Assembly: GCF_025979705.1 (NCBI RefSeq)
Contig: NZ_CP110136.1
Location: forward strand, 2,976,001 to 3,040,000
Source of the DNA: Hymenobacter sp. YIM 151858-1
GTDB taxonomy: Bacteria > Bacteroidota > Bacteroidia > Cytophagales > Hymenobacteraceae
Length of the DNA stretch: 64,000 bases
Direction of reading: 5' to 3'
The translations under genes were made by a program, and so were the position numbers. The number at the start of each line of letters is the position of its first letter. Within the stretch, counting starts at the first letter, position 1. The notes below the pieces were generated by a model that was not told the DNA's origin, searched no databases, and was given only the letters and a program-made list of their open reading frames with translations. Shown here in pieces: positions 44,982 through 52,597 of the stretch.

Positions 44982-46205
44982 ATGAATGCGTCACTTCAAA
45001 GCTTGCAGGAAATAGCCCATCAGATTCCCGTATTGTCCTTTTTCACAGGCGGCGGACTCATGGACATGGGATTTGAATCATTGGGTTTTCCCGTGGTGTG
45101 GACTAACGAGGTCGACCCTCAGTTTGCGGCCCTTTATGCCGCGGGCATGACCTCTTGGCGTCGTGGGAAAGACCCGCAGGCCGGAGAGGCCAAGATTACA
45201 TTTGCAGGCAGTATTGTAGATATCCCGGACGATGACACGATTCTCAAGCAGGCCTTTCCTGCAGGAACACCCAACCTGTTCGGTATCATAGGCGGGCCAC
45301 CCTGTCAAGACTTCAGCATCGCCGGCAAACGGGAAGGTATAGGTGGACAGCGGGGTAGTTTGACGCACGATTACTGTTGGCGCATCGACCACCTGCAACC
45401 AGCATTCTTCGTTTTTGAGAACGTAACTGGCTTGTTACAAAAAAAGCACCGGGCAGAATTCGATCTGATCCGGGACTTTTTCAAACAGCATTACCTAACG
45501 GATTACGCTAAATTAAACTCGCTGGATTACGGAGTGCCGCAGAGCCGCGAACGGCTTTTCCTGATTGGTATCCGGCGGGACCTGGTACAGGTACCACAGA
45601 TGGGTTTATTTGCACCTGAGTTACCAGAAGCTGGTTGGGCCGGTTGGGAACAGGAGTTTACCCACGCGGAGGCCCGCAAGAGCTACACATGGCCTACCAC
45701 CACGCCATTGGGGGTAACACCTCCGGCACCAGAAATAGAGCAGCAGCTCGATTTGTGCGTCAGCCGGTGTCTTGTTCCTGAGCACCTGGAGGAAACAACC
45801 CATAATGCTAAGGAGCGTTTCAACTTGATTTCAAAAAAACCTGCAGCAACGGACGAAGGCATGGTATCTAACCGGTCTTTTAAACGGTTACATCGTTACC
45901 GCTACAGCCCAACTGCATGCTATGGCAACAACGAAGTACATCTGCACCCATGGGAGAACAAGCGCCTTTCCGTCCGGGAGGTGCTGCGTATCCAGGGAGT
46001 GGATGAGGAATACATTCTACCAACCGACCTGCCACTTAGCGCAAAGTTCAAGATGATTGGCAATGGTGTGCCCGTTCCATTGGCCAACGGGGTTGCCCGC
46101 ACTATTGCCAGGCTATTAAGGGACTACTGTGGTGTCAGGGCTAAAAGCGAAGTTGCTCTTAAGTCGGAACTATTAGTACAATCCTTGGCCCTGGCGGAGG
46201 TTTAA
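44982..46205 (+). CDS. C5 cytosine DNA methyltransferase (DruM-like)
   Basis: A 407-residue Dcm-type enzyme that transfers methyl groups to C5 of cytosine. Motif I LSFFTGGGLMDMGFESLGF, motif IV GGPPCQDFSIAGKREG (nucleophile Cys108), motif VI FFVFENVTGL, motif VIII DYGVPQSRERLFLIGI, a target recognition domain of about 110 residues, and motif X MIGNGVPVPLANGVA are all present. It lies 98 bp after the nuclease gene, a gap that is AT-rich and may carry its own promoter. It presumably marks host DNA as self for the helicase system. Target sequence cannot be read off. Confidence 0.92.
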   Translation: MNASLQSLQEIAHQIPVLSFFTGGGLMDMGFESLGFPVVWTNEVDPQFAALYAAGMTSWRRGKDPQAGEAKITFAGSIVDIPDDDTILKQAFPAGTPNLFGIIGGPPCQDFSIAGKREGIGGQRGSLTHDYCWRIDHLQPAFFVFENVTGLLQKKHRAEFDLIRDFFKQHYLTDYAKLNSLDYGVPQSRERLFLIGIRRDLVQVPQMGLFAPELPEAGWAGWEQEFTHAEARKSYTWPTTTPLGVTPPAPEIEQQLDLCVSRCLVPEHLEETTHNAKERFNLISKKPAATDEGMVSNRSFKRLHRYRYSPTACYGNNEVHLHPWENKRLSVREVLRIQGVDEEYILPTDLPLSAKFKMIGNGVPVPLANGVARTIARLLRDYCGVRAKSEVALKSELLVQSLALAEV

Positions 46206-46497
46206 GGTTCCCTGTACCACACCTTTGTGCTCGGTTCTCCTACTGTTCGGCTTTGCTTTCTTGCTTCAAGCATCATAGCGACTAGCAACCTTTAGGACAT
46301 GTCCCCACCTACAACGGGCCCACGCCGTGGGAGCCGAATTTTACCTGGACGGCAGCCCACCCGCTACGCACAGGCCGCCAGCGGCACGGAGCAGCGCCCT
46401 GACTCGTCCAGGTAGAAGGCGCGCCAATATTATGATGGCGCTGCAGCCAGTTGAGGGTAGTAGCGGCCGTTAGCAACGGCAGAAACTCTAAAAGCAC
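46206..46497. other. Gene-free gap at the right end of cargo A
   Basis: No convincing gene. It contains a 10-bp inverted repeat (TACCTGGACG near 46345 and its complement near 46418) separated by about 60 bp. Base composition changes here from AT-richer cargo to the GC-rich phage-type module. Confidence 0.5.
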
Positions 46498-47217
46498 TCA
46501 CATCAGGCCACCGTTTCCAGTCGCACGTAATACTGCGTGTCGCGTCGCGGGCCCGGTGCCCATCACAATGCCGACGGCAGGTATGACCTCGGCGGCGTGC
46601 CGGCGTAGCAGGGCAGTGTATTTCTTCCGGCCCTGCGTGAGCAGGCCCGCATCGGCGCTGGTGTCGAAAACCCAAACCTCGTGCGGAGCTTTTTTCTGGA
46701 CGCCGATAATCAGGAAGCGGTCAGCCTGCAGGGCGTCGAGGTAGAGGGCGGCCTGGCGGTCGTAGTCGTACTGCTCAACGGTGGCCAAGAACTGTTCCCG
46801 GCTGCGGCAGCTGGTGGTTTTGAAGTCGATGAGGGTACGGCGGCGGCCGGCGGGGCTGACTATCAGCAGATCGGGGCGCACCTTTACCCCTACCCCGGTT
46901 TCGGCGTGCACGGCGGTATGGGTCAGCTCGGCGGTGCCGCGGTACAGCAGGTCGCGGCAGTAGCGCTGGTGGCGCACGTGGCGGGCCAACTGCTCCAGCT
47001 CCTGCCAGGGGCATTTGTCGGCGGTGCGGGCGTAGGTGCGGGGCTCCAGGGTAGCCGCGTGAAAGGCCGAGCCGTAGGCCAGAGCCTGGGGGTTGGGGTT
47101 GCGGAGCTGGCCCAGCACCCGGGCTTTCAGCTCGGAGAGGTCAGTATTGGAAACGTGCGGCAGGGCGCGGTGCTGCTCCTGAGTGAGGCCGGGGTAGGTT
47201 TGGAGGCTGTGAAACAT
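46498..47217 (-). CDS. RecE/YqaJ-like PD-(D/E)XK exonuclease
   Basis: A 239-residue protein of the phage-type exodeoxyribonuclease VIII class. The motifs are HVSNTDLSELK near the N-terminus, LAYGSAFHAATLEP (GxxxH), VKVRPDLLIV (catalytic Asp), LIDFKTTSC (ExK position held by D-F-K) and QYDYDRQAALYLDAL (Q/Y motif). Such enzymes chew 5' ends to leave single strands for annealing recombination in phages. It is the last gene of the leftward early module, after several small phage-type genes. Confidence 0.85.
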   Translation of the reverse strand: MFHSLQTYPGLTQEQHRALPHVSNTDLSELKARVLGQLRNPNPQALAYGSAFHAATLEPRTYARTADKCPWQELEQLARHVRHQRYCRDLLYRGTAELTHTAVHAETGVGVKVRPDLLIVSPAGRRRTLIDFKTTSCRSREQFLATVEQYDYDRQAALYLDALQADRFLIIGVQKKAPHEVWVFDTSADAGLLTQGRKKYTALLRRHAAEVIPAVGIVMGTGPATRHAVLRATGNGGLM

Positions 47218-47262
47218 GGCTGTCAGGGTCCTAGTGACTTGATTTTATTCTGCGTTGTAGGC

Positions 47263-47526
47263 TTATCGGTCCTCACGGATGAGAGCCAGGCGGTTCGGGT
47301 CGTCGGTGCGGTGTAGCCAGATGTGGGCGCCGCCGCAGCCTACCTGGTAAGCCGGGGCCGGGAAAAGCGCACGGATGGCCGGCGCCAAGGCGCGCACATC
47401 GGGCATGGGGCCGGTGGCCTCTATAAGCTGGCCGAGCCGGGCCAGCAGATCGGCCTCCGTGGCATCGAGCGGGGCTTGCTCAATGCGGAGCCGGGGCAGC
47501 GTGAGGGTGGTATGCAGCTGAGGCAT
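47263..47526 (-). CDS. Small hypothetical phage-type protein
   Basis: An 87-residue protein (MPQLHTTLTLPRLRIEQ...) lying 45 bp upstream of the exonuclease gene in the same direction. Its second half (YQVGCGGAHIWLHRTDD) looks like a short beta unit. No family is recognised. Confidence 0.55.
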   Translation of the reverse strand: MPQLHTTLTLPRLRIEQAPLDATEADLLARLGQLIEATGPMPDVRALAPAIRALFPAPAYQVGCGGAHIWLHRTDDPNRLALIREDR

Positions 47527-47584
47527 GGCGCGGGAATGGTAGCCGGCTCGGGCCCCCGCCTCAGGGGAAGCGGAGGCCCGGGCA

Positions 47585-48262
47585 TCAGGCAGCCTGCTGG
47601 GTTTCTTCCACTTGCTCTGTAGCGGCTTCTGCCTCTATGGGCACGGTGTAGCCGTGCTGGATGCGCACGTCGGCCGTGCCGGTGTGAGTTTCCTGGCGCC
47701 AGATGGGAAAGTCCCGGGCAAACTCGCGGCGGGCCTGCACCTCGGCCGGGTCGGCGGGCTCGTAGCTGAACTCGGCAATGTAATAGGTGGCCTTCTTGCC
47801 GTCTTTGGTGGTTTCCTTCTTGCTGGCCTGCGCCTTCACCACCACGTCGGCCAGGGTCAAATCATCATAGAACAGCGGTTCGATGAGGCGGTACAGATTC
47901 TCCACCGAGTAGCCGTGGAAGAGTACGGCGCAGATGGCGCCTTTCTCGTCGGCGTAGAACAGCTCGGCCCAGAGCTTGCGGCCCATGTTCAGGATGTCGT
48001 CCTGGAAGATGCGCCAGGCCAGCGGGATGAAGCGCAGGGCATTACCCAGCGGCGCAACGCCGTTGATGTTGAACTGGCCGGCCTTGGCGTCGAAGCGGAT
48101 TTGGCGCGGGTGGCCCGGCAGGTAGCGGAAGCGCGGCACCTGGGTTACTTCGCCGGTGGCCTCGTCTACCTTTTCCAGCAGGTAGGCCCGGCGCGCTTCG
48201 GCGGGGGCGGTTTCGAGCACGGCGGGCGTGGCAACGGGAGCGGGGGCGTTTTTCTTAGCCAT
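47585..48262 (-). CDS. Hypothetical phage protein beside exonuclease, possible annealing or SSB partner
   Basis: A 225-residue protein. The core contains RFRYLPGHPRQIRFDAKAG, a Trp/Phe-rich helix (LAWRIFQDDILNMGRKLWAELF), a strand-rich AICAVLFHGYS and an acidic, Gln-rich tail ending EEVEETQQAA. The acidic tail and the place next to a RecE-like nuclease are reminiscent of single-strand DNA-binding or annealing proteins, but no RecT, Erf or Rad52 motif is visible. This is a positional guess. Confidence 0.6.
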   Translation of the reverse strand: MAKKNAPAPVATPAVLETAPAEARRAYLLEKVDEATGEVTQVPRFRYLPGHPRQIRFDAKAGQFNINGVAPLGNALRFIPLAWRIFQDDILNMGRKLWAELFYADEKGAICAVLFHGYSVENLYRLIEPLFYDDLTLADVVVKAQASKKETTKDGKKATYYIAEFSYEPADPAEVQARREFARDFPIWRQETHTGTADVRIQHGYTVPIEAEAATEQVEETQQAA

Positions 48263-48330
48263 AAGAAGAAAGAGAAGGAGAAATGAAATGGGGGCCGGTT
48301 GTCGGCCCGGCCCCCGGTAGCCGTGTGCGG

Positions 48331-48525
48331 TCAGCCCTTGCGGGGGCTGGGGTGTTCGTGGCAGGTCTGGAAGTGGCGGCAGTCCTGGATGGCTTCGCGC
48401 ATGGCGGCGGCCCGGGTGGGCCGGTCGCCGTTGGCGGTGGTCGGGTAAAAGGGCTGGCGGGCTTGCCAGACAAAGCCAAAGCGCGGGCAGGGCCGCACCC
48501 AGGCGCGGAAGGTGGGCGCTTTCAT
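48331..48525 (-). CDS. Small hypothetical protein, Cys/Trp-rich
   Basis: A 64-residue protein (MKAPTFRAWVRPCPRFGFVWQAR...). It has three Cys and several Trp/Phe, and the residue use is unlike a shadow frame. It ends 68 bp before the start of the 225-residue gene. It looks like the zinc-ribbon-size orphan proteins common in Hymenobacter phages. No function. Confidence 0.45.
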   Translation of the reverse strand: MKAPTFRAWVRPCPRFGFVWQARQPFYPTTANGDRPTRAAAMREAIQDCRHFQTCHEHPSPRKG

Positions 48526-48529
48526 GGGC

Positions 48530-48844
48530 CTAGCGGAATTGCTTGTCGTGGCACAGAATCACGCGGCCCACAATGCTGTCCTGGCCGCGGGCCTGCGGCT
48601 GGTACTGGTACCAGAGGTAAGTAGCCAGCAGATTCAGGTAAGCCGGGTTGCGGAACTTGCCTTCGTCGTCGATAATCAAAATCAACTCGTCGGTGAGGCG
48701 CACCACGTCCACGCGCTGGCACTGCAGCAGCTCGTACAGCTCGGCCAGCCGGAAGCTGCGGCCGTTGCGCGGGTGGATGGGTTGGGGCTCGGCGCTGTGC
48801 GGGTCGAGCAAATGGGGCTGGTAAGTCGTAGCGGTTGCGGGCAT
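48530..48844 (-). CDS. DUF3846 phage protein
   Basis: A 104-residue protein starting MPATATTYQPHLLDP. The pattern NGRSFRLAELYELLQ, VDVVRLTDELILIIDDEGKF, RNPAYLNLLATYLWY and the final DSIVGRVILCHDKQF matches DUF3846. This is a family of small cytosolic proteins found in phages and plasmids, with no known role. The start at 48844 removes a 16-residue unsupported leader. Its stop lies 4 bp before the start codon of the 64-residue gene. Confidence 0.75.
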   Translation of the reverse strand: MPATATTYQPHLLDPHSAEPQPIHPRNGRSFRLAELYELLQCQRVDVVRLTDELILIIDDEGKFRNPAYLNLLATYLWYQYQPQARGQDSIVGRVILCHDKQFR

Positions 48845-48855
48845 GGGAATCAGGA

Positions 48856-49059
48856 TTATTCGTCTTCGGCATCCACCCACGTGAGCCGCCACCCGGCAGC
48901 ACGCAATTCCGCCAGGACTTCCACGGCCAGGAACCGGACGCCTCGGGCGTTGCGGCTCCGCTCGTGGATGTATTCGGACGGACTGGCAAAGCCCAGCGCC
49001 GAGGCAGCCCGGCCTACTGCGGCCTCAAAGACTGCGGCATGTTCTTTCACTGCTGACAT
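48856..49059 (-). CDS. Small hypothetical protein
   Basis: A 67-residue protein (MSAVKEHAAVFEAAVGRAAS...) ending WRLTWVDAEDE. It is mostly helical (ASPSEYIHERSRNARGVRFLAVEVLAELRAAG). It sits 11 bp before the DUF3846 gene, in the same direction. Real coding is suggested by compact operon spacing. No family. Confidence 0.5.
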   Translation of the reverse strand: MSAVKEHAAVFEAAVGRAASALGFASPSEYIHERSRNARGVRFLAVEVLAELRAAGWRLTWVDAEDE

Positions 49060-49107
49060 CGTGGGGTATTGAGGCCGGCGCCGGGCGGGGCGCGGGCCGA
49101 TGGTGGA

Positions 49108-49401
49108 TTATTTCAGGTCCCAAGGGTGGGGGTGGTAGTCGTCGGCCGGAGTGGGCAACTCGCCGTAGCGGTCGGCCGGGCGCAGGCGCAGCACGGGCGG
49201 CGCGTTCAGGGCATCGGCCGCGGCCTGAGCCTGCTCGTGGGTGGCGTAGGCGCCGGGGGCGGCCTCCTGCTGGTAGTGGCCGGGGCCGCCGGGCCGGGTG
49301 CCGGGCAGGGCCACGTCGCGCACCACGGCCCAGCCCTTGTCGCCGGCGTACAGGCAGGCCGTATGCCAACGGCCGGCCTGCGGGCTGCTACCAGCGGGCA
49401 T
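49108..49401 (-). CDS. Small hypothetical protein
   Basis: A 97-residue protein starting MPAGSSPQAGRWHTACLY. It has a WYxG-like start (GDKGWAVVRDVALPG), then ATHEQAQAAADALNA, as in DUF-type phage proteins that pair a substrate-like strand with an Ala-rich helix, and a Pro-rich end (DDYHPHPWDLK). Its start overlaps the end of the preceding gene by 14 bp. Confidence 0.55.
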   Translation of the reverse strand: MPAGSSPQAGRWHTACLYAGDKGWAVVRDVALPGTRPGGPGHYQQEAAPGAYATHEQAQAAADALNAPPVLRLRPADRYGELPTPADDYHPHPWDLK

Positions 49402-49681
49402 ACTGCTGGCGCAAGCGGTGGAGCTGAGCCCCTTCCGGGCTGGCGTGGAAAGCCTCGCAGGCGGCCTTATAGGCGGCGCGGGCCTCGCGCAGGCGCAGGA
49501 TGGCGGCGCGGATGCGGGCGAAGCGGGCCGGCTGGCGGGGGTGCTCCTCGCGCAGCGCGTACAGGGCGTGCCGGGCATCGAACATCACCGACTGCGTGCG
49601 GGCCAGCTGCTGGCGCACGGTGGGCGCCGGGGCCGCCCCCGATATGGGAGCGGCCGGCGCGGATAGCAGGGCGCTACGCAT
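49388..49681 (-). CDS. Small hypothetical Ala/Arg-rich protein
   Basis: A 97-residue protein starting MRSALLSAPAAP. After a Pro/Ala-rich head it is a long amphipathic helix (TQSVMFDARHALYALREEH, ILRLREARAAYKAACEAFH). It overlaps its neighbours by 8 bp upstream and 14 bp downstream, so it belongs to the same translationally coupled string. Unknown function. Confidence 0.5.
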   Translation of the reverse strand: MRSALLSAPAAPISGAAPAPTVRQQLARTQSVMFDARHALYALREEHPRQPARFARIRAAILRLREARAAYKAACEAFHASPEGAQLHRLRQQYARW

Positions 49682-50045
49682 AGCGCAGGCGGGCGCAACG
49701 GTGGCGGAGGCAGCGGAAGGCGAAGCCGGGGCGGCGGAAGGGGCCACCAGCCAGCGCCTGGGCCGCGGCAGCCAGCGCCTGGGCGGCATGGGTCACGGCC
49801 AGCGCGCCCAACAAGCTGGGGGCGGGCTGGGCCACCGCAAACGCCTGCACGGCGGCGGCAATGGCCTGGAAGGGGCACTCGGCCTGCCCCAGGTGGCAGG
49901 CGCGGCCGACGTGGTACGAGGCCGTGTATTGCGTGCGGGTGTAGCCTTCCGGGGCCACGTAGTGGCTGATGGTGGCGAAATGGGCGGCGGCCGGACCGGA
50001 CCAGGCAGCGGCAACGAGCTGCGAATACTGCAAAGCGGTGAACAT
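49674..50045 (-). CDS. Hypothetical Ala-rich protein, first gene of leftward module
   Basis: A 123-residue protein starting MFTALQYSQLVAAAWSG. It has an aromatic N-terminal third (HYVAPEGYTRTQYTASYHVG) with two Cys, then Ala-rich helices and an Arg-rich end. It is the first gene of this leftward set; the 182-bp AT-rich gap before it separates it from the divergent SLOG gene. Confidence 0.5.
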   Translation of the reverse strand: MFTALQYSQLVAAAWSGPAAAHFATISHYVAPEGYTRTQYTASYHVGRACHLGQAECPFQAIAAAVQAFAVAQPAPSLLGALAVTHAAQALAAAAQALAGGPFRRPGFAFRCLRHRCARLRYA

Positions 50046-50227
50046 GGGCTGTAGGTGTTAGCCGTGGGGTGCCCCGCGCCGTAGGCCTCCGGGCAAGGCA
50101 GGCAGCCGGGCCTTTCCCGACTTACTTGTATAAATATACAATAATAATTGGAATAACATGCAATATAATACAAGTATTATTCGCCAATAACCCCTTGAAA
50201 TACAAGGAAATTTCAATATCTTATATC

Positions 50228-50584
50228 ATGGTAAAAGACAAAATAATAGCTGTAGTAGGCAGCCGAAGCGTAAAAAGCTGTGCGGCCCTGCTGGCACGGC
50301 TGGGCGAACTGGCGCCGGCCGAAGTGGTAAGCGGCGGAGCGGCCGGCGTGGACCAGCTGGCCGCCGCCTGGGCCCGCGCCCACGGGGTGCCGCTGACAGA
50401 GCTGCGCCCGGACTATGCCGCCCACGGCCCCACGGCTGCGCCCCACGTGCGCAACGCCGAAATAGTACGCCGCGCCGACCTGGTGCTGGTGGTGTGGGAC
50501 GGCCGCAGCAAGGGCACATTGAGCGCCCTGCGCGCCGCCCGCCGCCTGGGCCGTGCGGTGGAGCTGCTGCCCCTGGACTCCTGA
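50228..50584 (+). CDS. SLOG / DUF2493-like Rossmann protein
   Basis: A 118-residue protein of the YspA/DUF2493 branch of the SLOG superfamily. The motifs are IIAVVGSRSV at the N-terminus, VVSGGAAGVDQLAAAWA, RNAEIVRRADLVLVVWDGRSKGT and the final AVELLPLDS. SLOG domains bind nucleotide-like ligands; small phage-encoded ones have unknown roles. The start at 50228 is the first Met in front of the glycine-rich loop. The upstream gap 50046-50227 is very AT-rich compared with its surroundings and should hold divergent promoters. Confidence 0.85.
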   Translation: MVKDKIIAVVGSRSVKSCAALLARLGELAPAEVVSGGAAGVDQLAAAWARAHGVPLTELRPDYAAHGPTAAPHVRNAEIVRRADLVLVVWDGRSKGTLSALRAARRLGRAVELLPLDS

Positions 50585-51328
50585 GCCGGGCGACCGGCGC
50601 ACGGCGGGGGCTGCCGGGGCCACCTGCCTGCCCTTAAATACCCAGGGGGTGTGGGGGCCTTCCCCCACTGAGGCTGCGTGCAACGCTCCTATGGGCGGGG
50701 GCTTAGGGGCGGGCCGACGGGGAGGCGCAGAGCAGCGGAGCCGGACCGGCGGCTGGCCCCGCGTGGTGGCTAGGATGACCGGCGGCCCGTTTTTCAGGGC
50801 CGGTGGGCATGGATGGCGGCAAGAGGTACTGGCCGGTCGGAATGCAGCAGAGCGGAATGGAGCCGGCGGGTGCCGGCGCGGTGGCGAGGGGTCCGGGGAG
50901 GCCCCCGGTTAAGCTAACCGGTGCGCAGCACACCGCTTTATTTGGCCTGCGTGGCCTGAACGCACTTTACCTGGCAGCCTGCCCCGTTTCAGGGGCGGGC
51001 TGCGGCCTTATCAGGGGAGCGGACGGGTGGCCCTGGCGGGGTGGCTGTGCGGGGCAGACAGGGCGGCCCGGCCGCGGGTGCGGGGGCAGAGCGTCTGGGG
51101 GCTTCAGCGGGCAGCAACAGAATCGGGAGGATGCAGCAGGGATGGTAGCCAAGCCGACGAAGGAGGCTGCCCGAAGGGCCGCAGCGAAGCGGAGTGGCGG
51201 ACAGCCCGGCCCGAAGGGGCTGCCCAGAAAAATACCATATGTAACCAACTGCAACTGCTACAGCAGGTTGGGTGGTGGCCGACGTAGTTTTGTTGTAAAT
51301 AAATACAAACGCCAAGCCATCCAACATC
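50585..51328. other. 744-bp G-rich region without a supported gene
   Basis: No frame on either strand has convincing residue use; the longest frames look like GC-rich shadows. The sequence has many G-runs on the plus strand, a small palindrome (50905-50911 with 50915-50921) and an imperfect hairpin near 50971-51001. It may be degraded phage DNA or carry a non-coding RNA; neither can be shown. Confidence 0.5.
51285..51292 (+). promoter_or_regulatory. -7 promoter element for lysis-type gene pair
   Basis: TAGTTTTG matches TAnnTTTG and lies 36 bp before the small membrane protein start. Confidence 0.4.
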
Positions 51329-51601
51329 ATGTTCAGCAGCACGAAAGCCGGCCATATGGCGCATATTATGGCAACCGCACTTCTGGGCCAGGTAGCCAGC
51401 AACGAACTGGTACCGCCGGACCCCGACAAGATTGAGCAGTACGGGCATCTGGTGATTCAGGCGCTGGTGGCCATCGTGACCATCTGGGCCACGGTGCGCA
51501 AGGCCCTGCAGAAACCGGAGGCGGTCGTGAAGATTCCGGCGGAGGCCCTGCCGGCCGAAGTTCCACCGGCTGCCCCTACCCGGCGTGGTGACGCTGCCTA
51601 A
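51329..51601 (+). CDS. Small one-helix membrane protein, possible holin
   Basis: A 90-residue protein with one hydrophobic segment (YGHLVIQALVAIVTIWATV, about residues 38-57) and a basic, then Pro/Ala-rich C-terminus. It overlaps the following endolysin-type gene by 17 bp. A short single-helix protein coupled to a peptidoglycan peptidase fits a holin or similar release protein; this rests on position and topology only. Confidence 0.6.
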   Translation: MFSSTKAGHMAHIMATALLGQVASNELVPPDPDKIEQYGHLVIQALVAIVTIWATVRKALQKPEAVVKIPAEALPAEVPPAAPTRRGDAA

Positions 51602-52007
51602 GGCCCAGCAGGCGCGGCAGGCAGCACGTCTGGCCGGCGTGCACGAGGAGCTGCGAACGGCCTTCGGGCGGGCCCTGGCTGCCTGGCAGGCGCGGCCGGA
51701 GCTGGCCCGGCTGGGGCGGCCCATCGTGACGGAAGGCTACCGGAGCGCGGCCGAGCAGGAGCGGCTGTACGCGCAGGGCCGCACGGCGCCGGGTCCTATC
51801 GTGACCTACAAACGCGGCGGGGAGTCGAAGCACAACCTGGTACCGGCCCGGGCGCTGGATGTGGCTTTTCTACTGGCCGGCGGGCAGGTAAGCTGGTCGG
51901 CGGAACTGCTGCGGCAGTTCGCACAGCTGATGAAGGTGGCGAGTCCGGCGGTGCGCTGGGGCGGGGACTGGCCGGGATGGAAGGACCGGCCGCATTTTGA
52001 GGTGTAA
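51585..52007 (+). CDS. M15 family peptidoglycan endopeptidase (endolysin-like)
   Basis: A 140-residue VanY/endolysin-type zinc peptidase. GYRSAAEQERLYAQGRT at the substrate cleft, SKHNLVPARALDVAF (zinc His and Asp in the SxHxxxxAxD pattern) and the final WGGDW...DRPHFEV (third zinc ligand His) are all in place. It would cut peptide stems in the wall at phage release. The start is a GTG inside the previous gene (17-bp overlap). There is no signal peptide, as expected if a holin exports it. A truncated copy is at 59111-59341. Confidence 0.9.
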   Translation: MVTLPKAQQARQAARLAGVHEELRTAFGRALAAWQARPELARLGRPIVTEGYRSAAEQERLYAQGRTAPGPIVTYKRGGESKHNLVPARALDVAFLLAGGQVSWSAELLRQFAQLMKVASPAVRWGGDWPGWKDRPHFEV

Positions 52008-52010
52008 AGC

Positions 52011-52047
52011 AAAATGAGCGGGCCAGATGGCCTGCTCGTTTTATTTT
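52011..52047 (+). terminator. Terminator after the M15 peptidase gene
   Basis: A 9-bp stem with one G-U (52016-52024 with 52029-52037) is followed by a T-rich run. Confidence 0.75.
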
Positions 52048-52228
52048 TGAGAGCAACGCATTGCGGCTCAGCACCTGTTGAATGCACCGCGGAAACGTCG
52101 CAACAAGACGGGCTTCTCAGGGGAGCGAAAATGAAGTAATGCACAAGGGGCGCTGTCTATCCCGCTTCCCTGGACGCAGGCCAGACAGGTGCTGCCGGAC
52201 TGCGTACCGAGGCTGCTGTACGTGCTAG

Positions 52229-52384
52229 GTGCTGGCCAGAGGGCCGGAGTACGGGGCGTACTTGGTGTTTGACAGTGAGGGGAAGCCAAACCCGGCGGCT
52301 ATGGCGGCGGTATCGGGGGTGGCCTTTAATGCGAAGGATGAAGACGCGGTACTGCGCGGGGCGGTGCTGGTGGAAACGAAATAG
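52229..52384 (+). pseudogene. Fragment of a phage-type gene
   Basis: A short frame after an in-frame stop encodes about 51 residues (PEYGAYLVFDSEGKPNPAAM... ending LRGAVLVETK). Residue use is protein-like but there is no ATG, and the preceding DNA (52050-52228) shows no continuation. It is most likely the 3' remnant of a larger gene at the left junction of cargo B. Confidence 0.4.
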
Positions 52385-52397
52385 CCAGCCGAATCAG

Positions 52398-52592
52398 CTA
52401 CTGCTTATCACGGCCTAGTTTTTTTGTATAGGTGAACCCCGTACCCGGCACCGAAATAGTTACTTGTCGGCTGCCATTTGCTTGCTGACTCACGCGGATG
52501 CCCGGTATGCCCATACTGACGCCTATTCCTTTCTTTGTCAGGGACAGACGGAGAGGACCGAGGTTAAACAGCTTTCGGAATGAGAAGGGCAT
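52398..52592 (-). CDS. DUF4236 protein
   Basis: A 64-residue protein with the whole DUF4236 pattern: FSFRKLFNLGPLRLSLTKKGIGVSMGIPGIRV, then TISVPGTGFTYTKK. These are small beta-rich proteins of unknown function, often in mobile islands. It lies 5 bp after the DUF4407 gene, in the same direction, so it is probably the last gene of the leftward VWA/phosphatase/kinase operon. Confidence 0.85.
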   Translation of the reverse strand: MPFSFRKLFNLGPLRLSLTKKGIGVSMGIPGIRVSQQANGSRQVTISVPGTGFTYTKKLGRDKQ

Positions 52593-52597
52593 GGATG

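Noticed and set aside
34305-46205. DISARM assignment for the defence operon
   Set aside because: DISARM has separate DrmA helicase and DrmB DUF1998 proteins plus a PLD nuclease; here helicase and DUF1998 are in one 2039-residue chain and there is no PLD protein.
46309-46497. A 62-codon minus-strand frame after the exonuclease gene
   Set aside because: Composition is not protein-like and the DNA contains an inverted repeat; nothing supports translation.
50585-51328. Origin of replication or packaging site in the gene desert
   Set aside because: No iterons, DnaA-box set or AT-rich unwinding region was found; it is left as an unexplained gap.
50803-51435. A 210-codon plus-strand frame in the G-rich gap
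   Set aside because: Extremely Gly/Arg-rich in a manner expected from GC-rich DNA, and it runs through the start of the better-supported small membrane protein gene.
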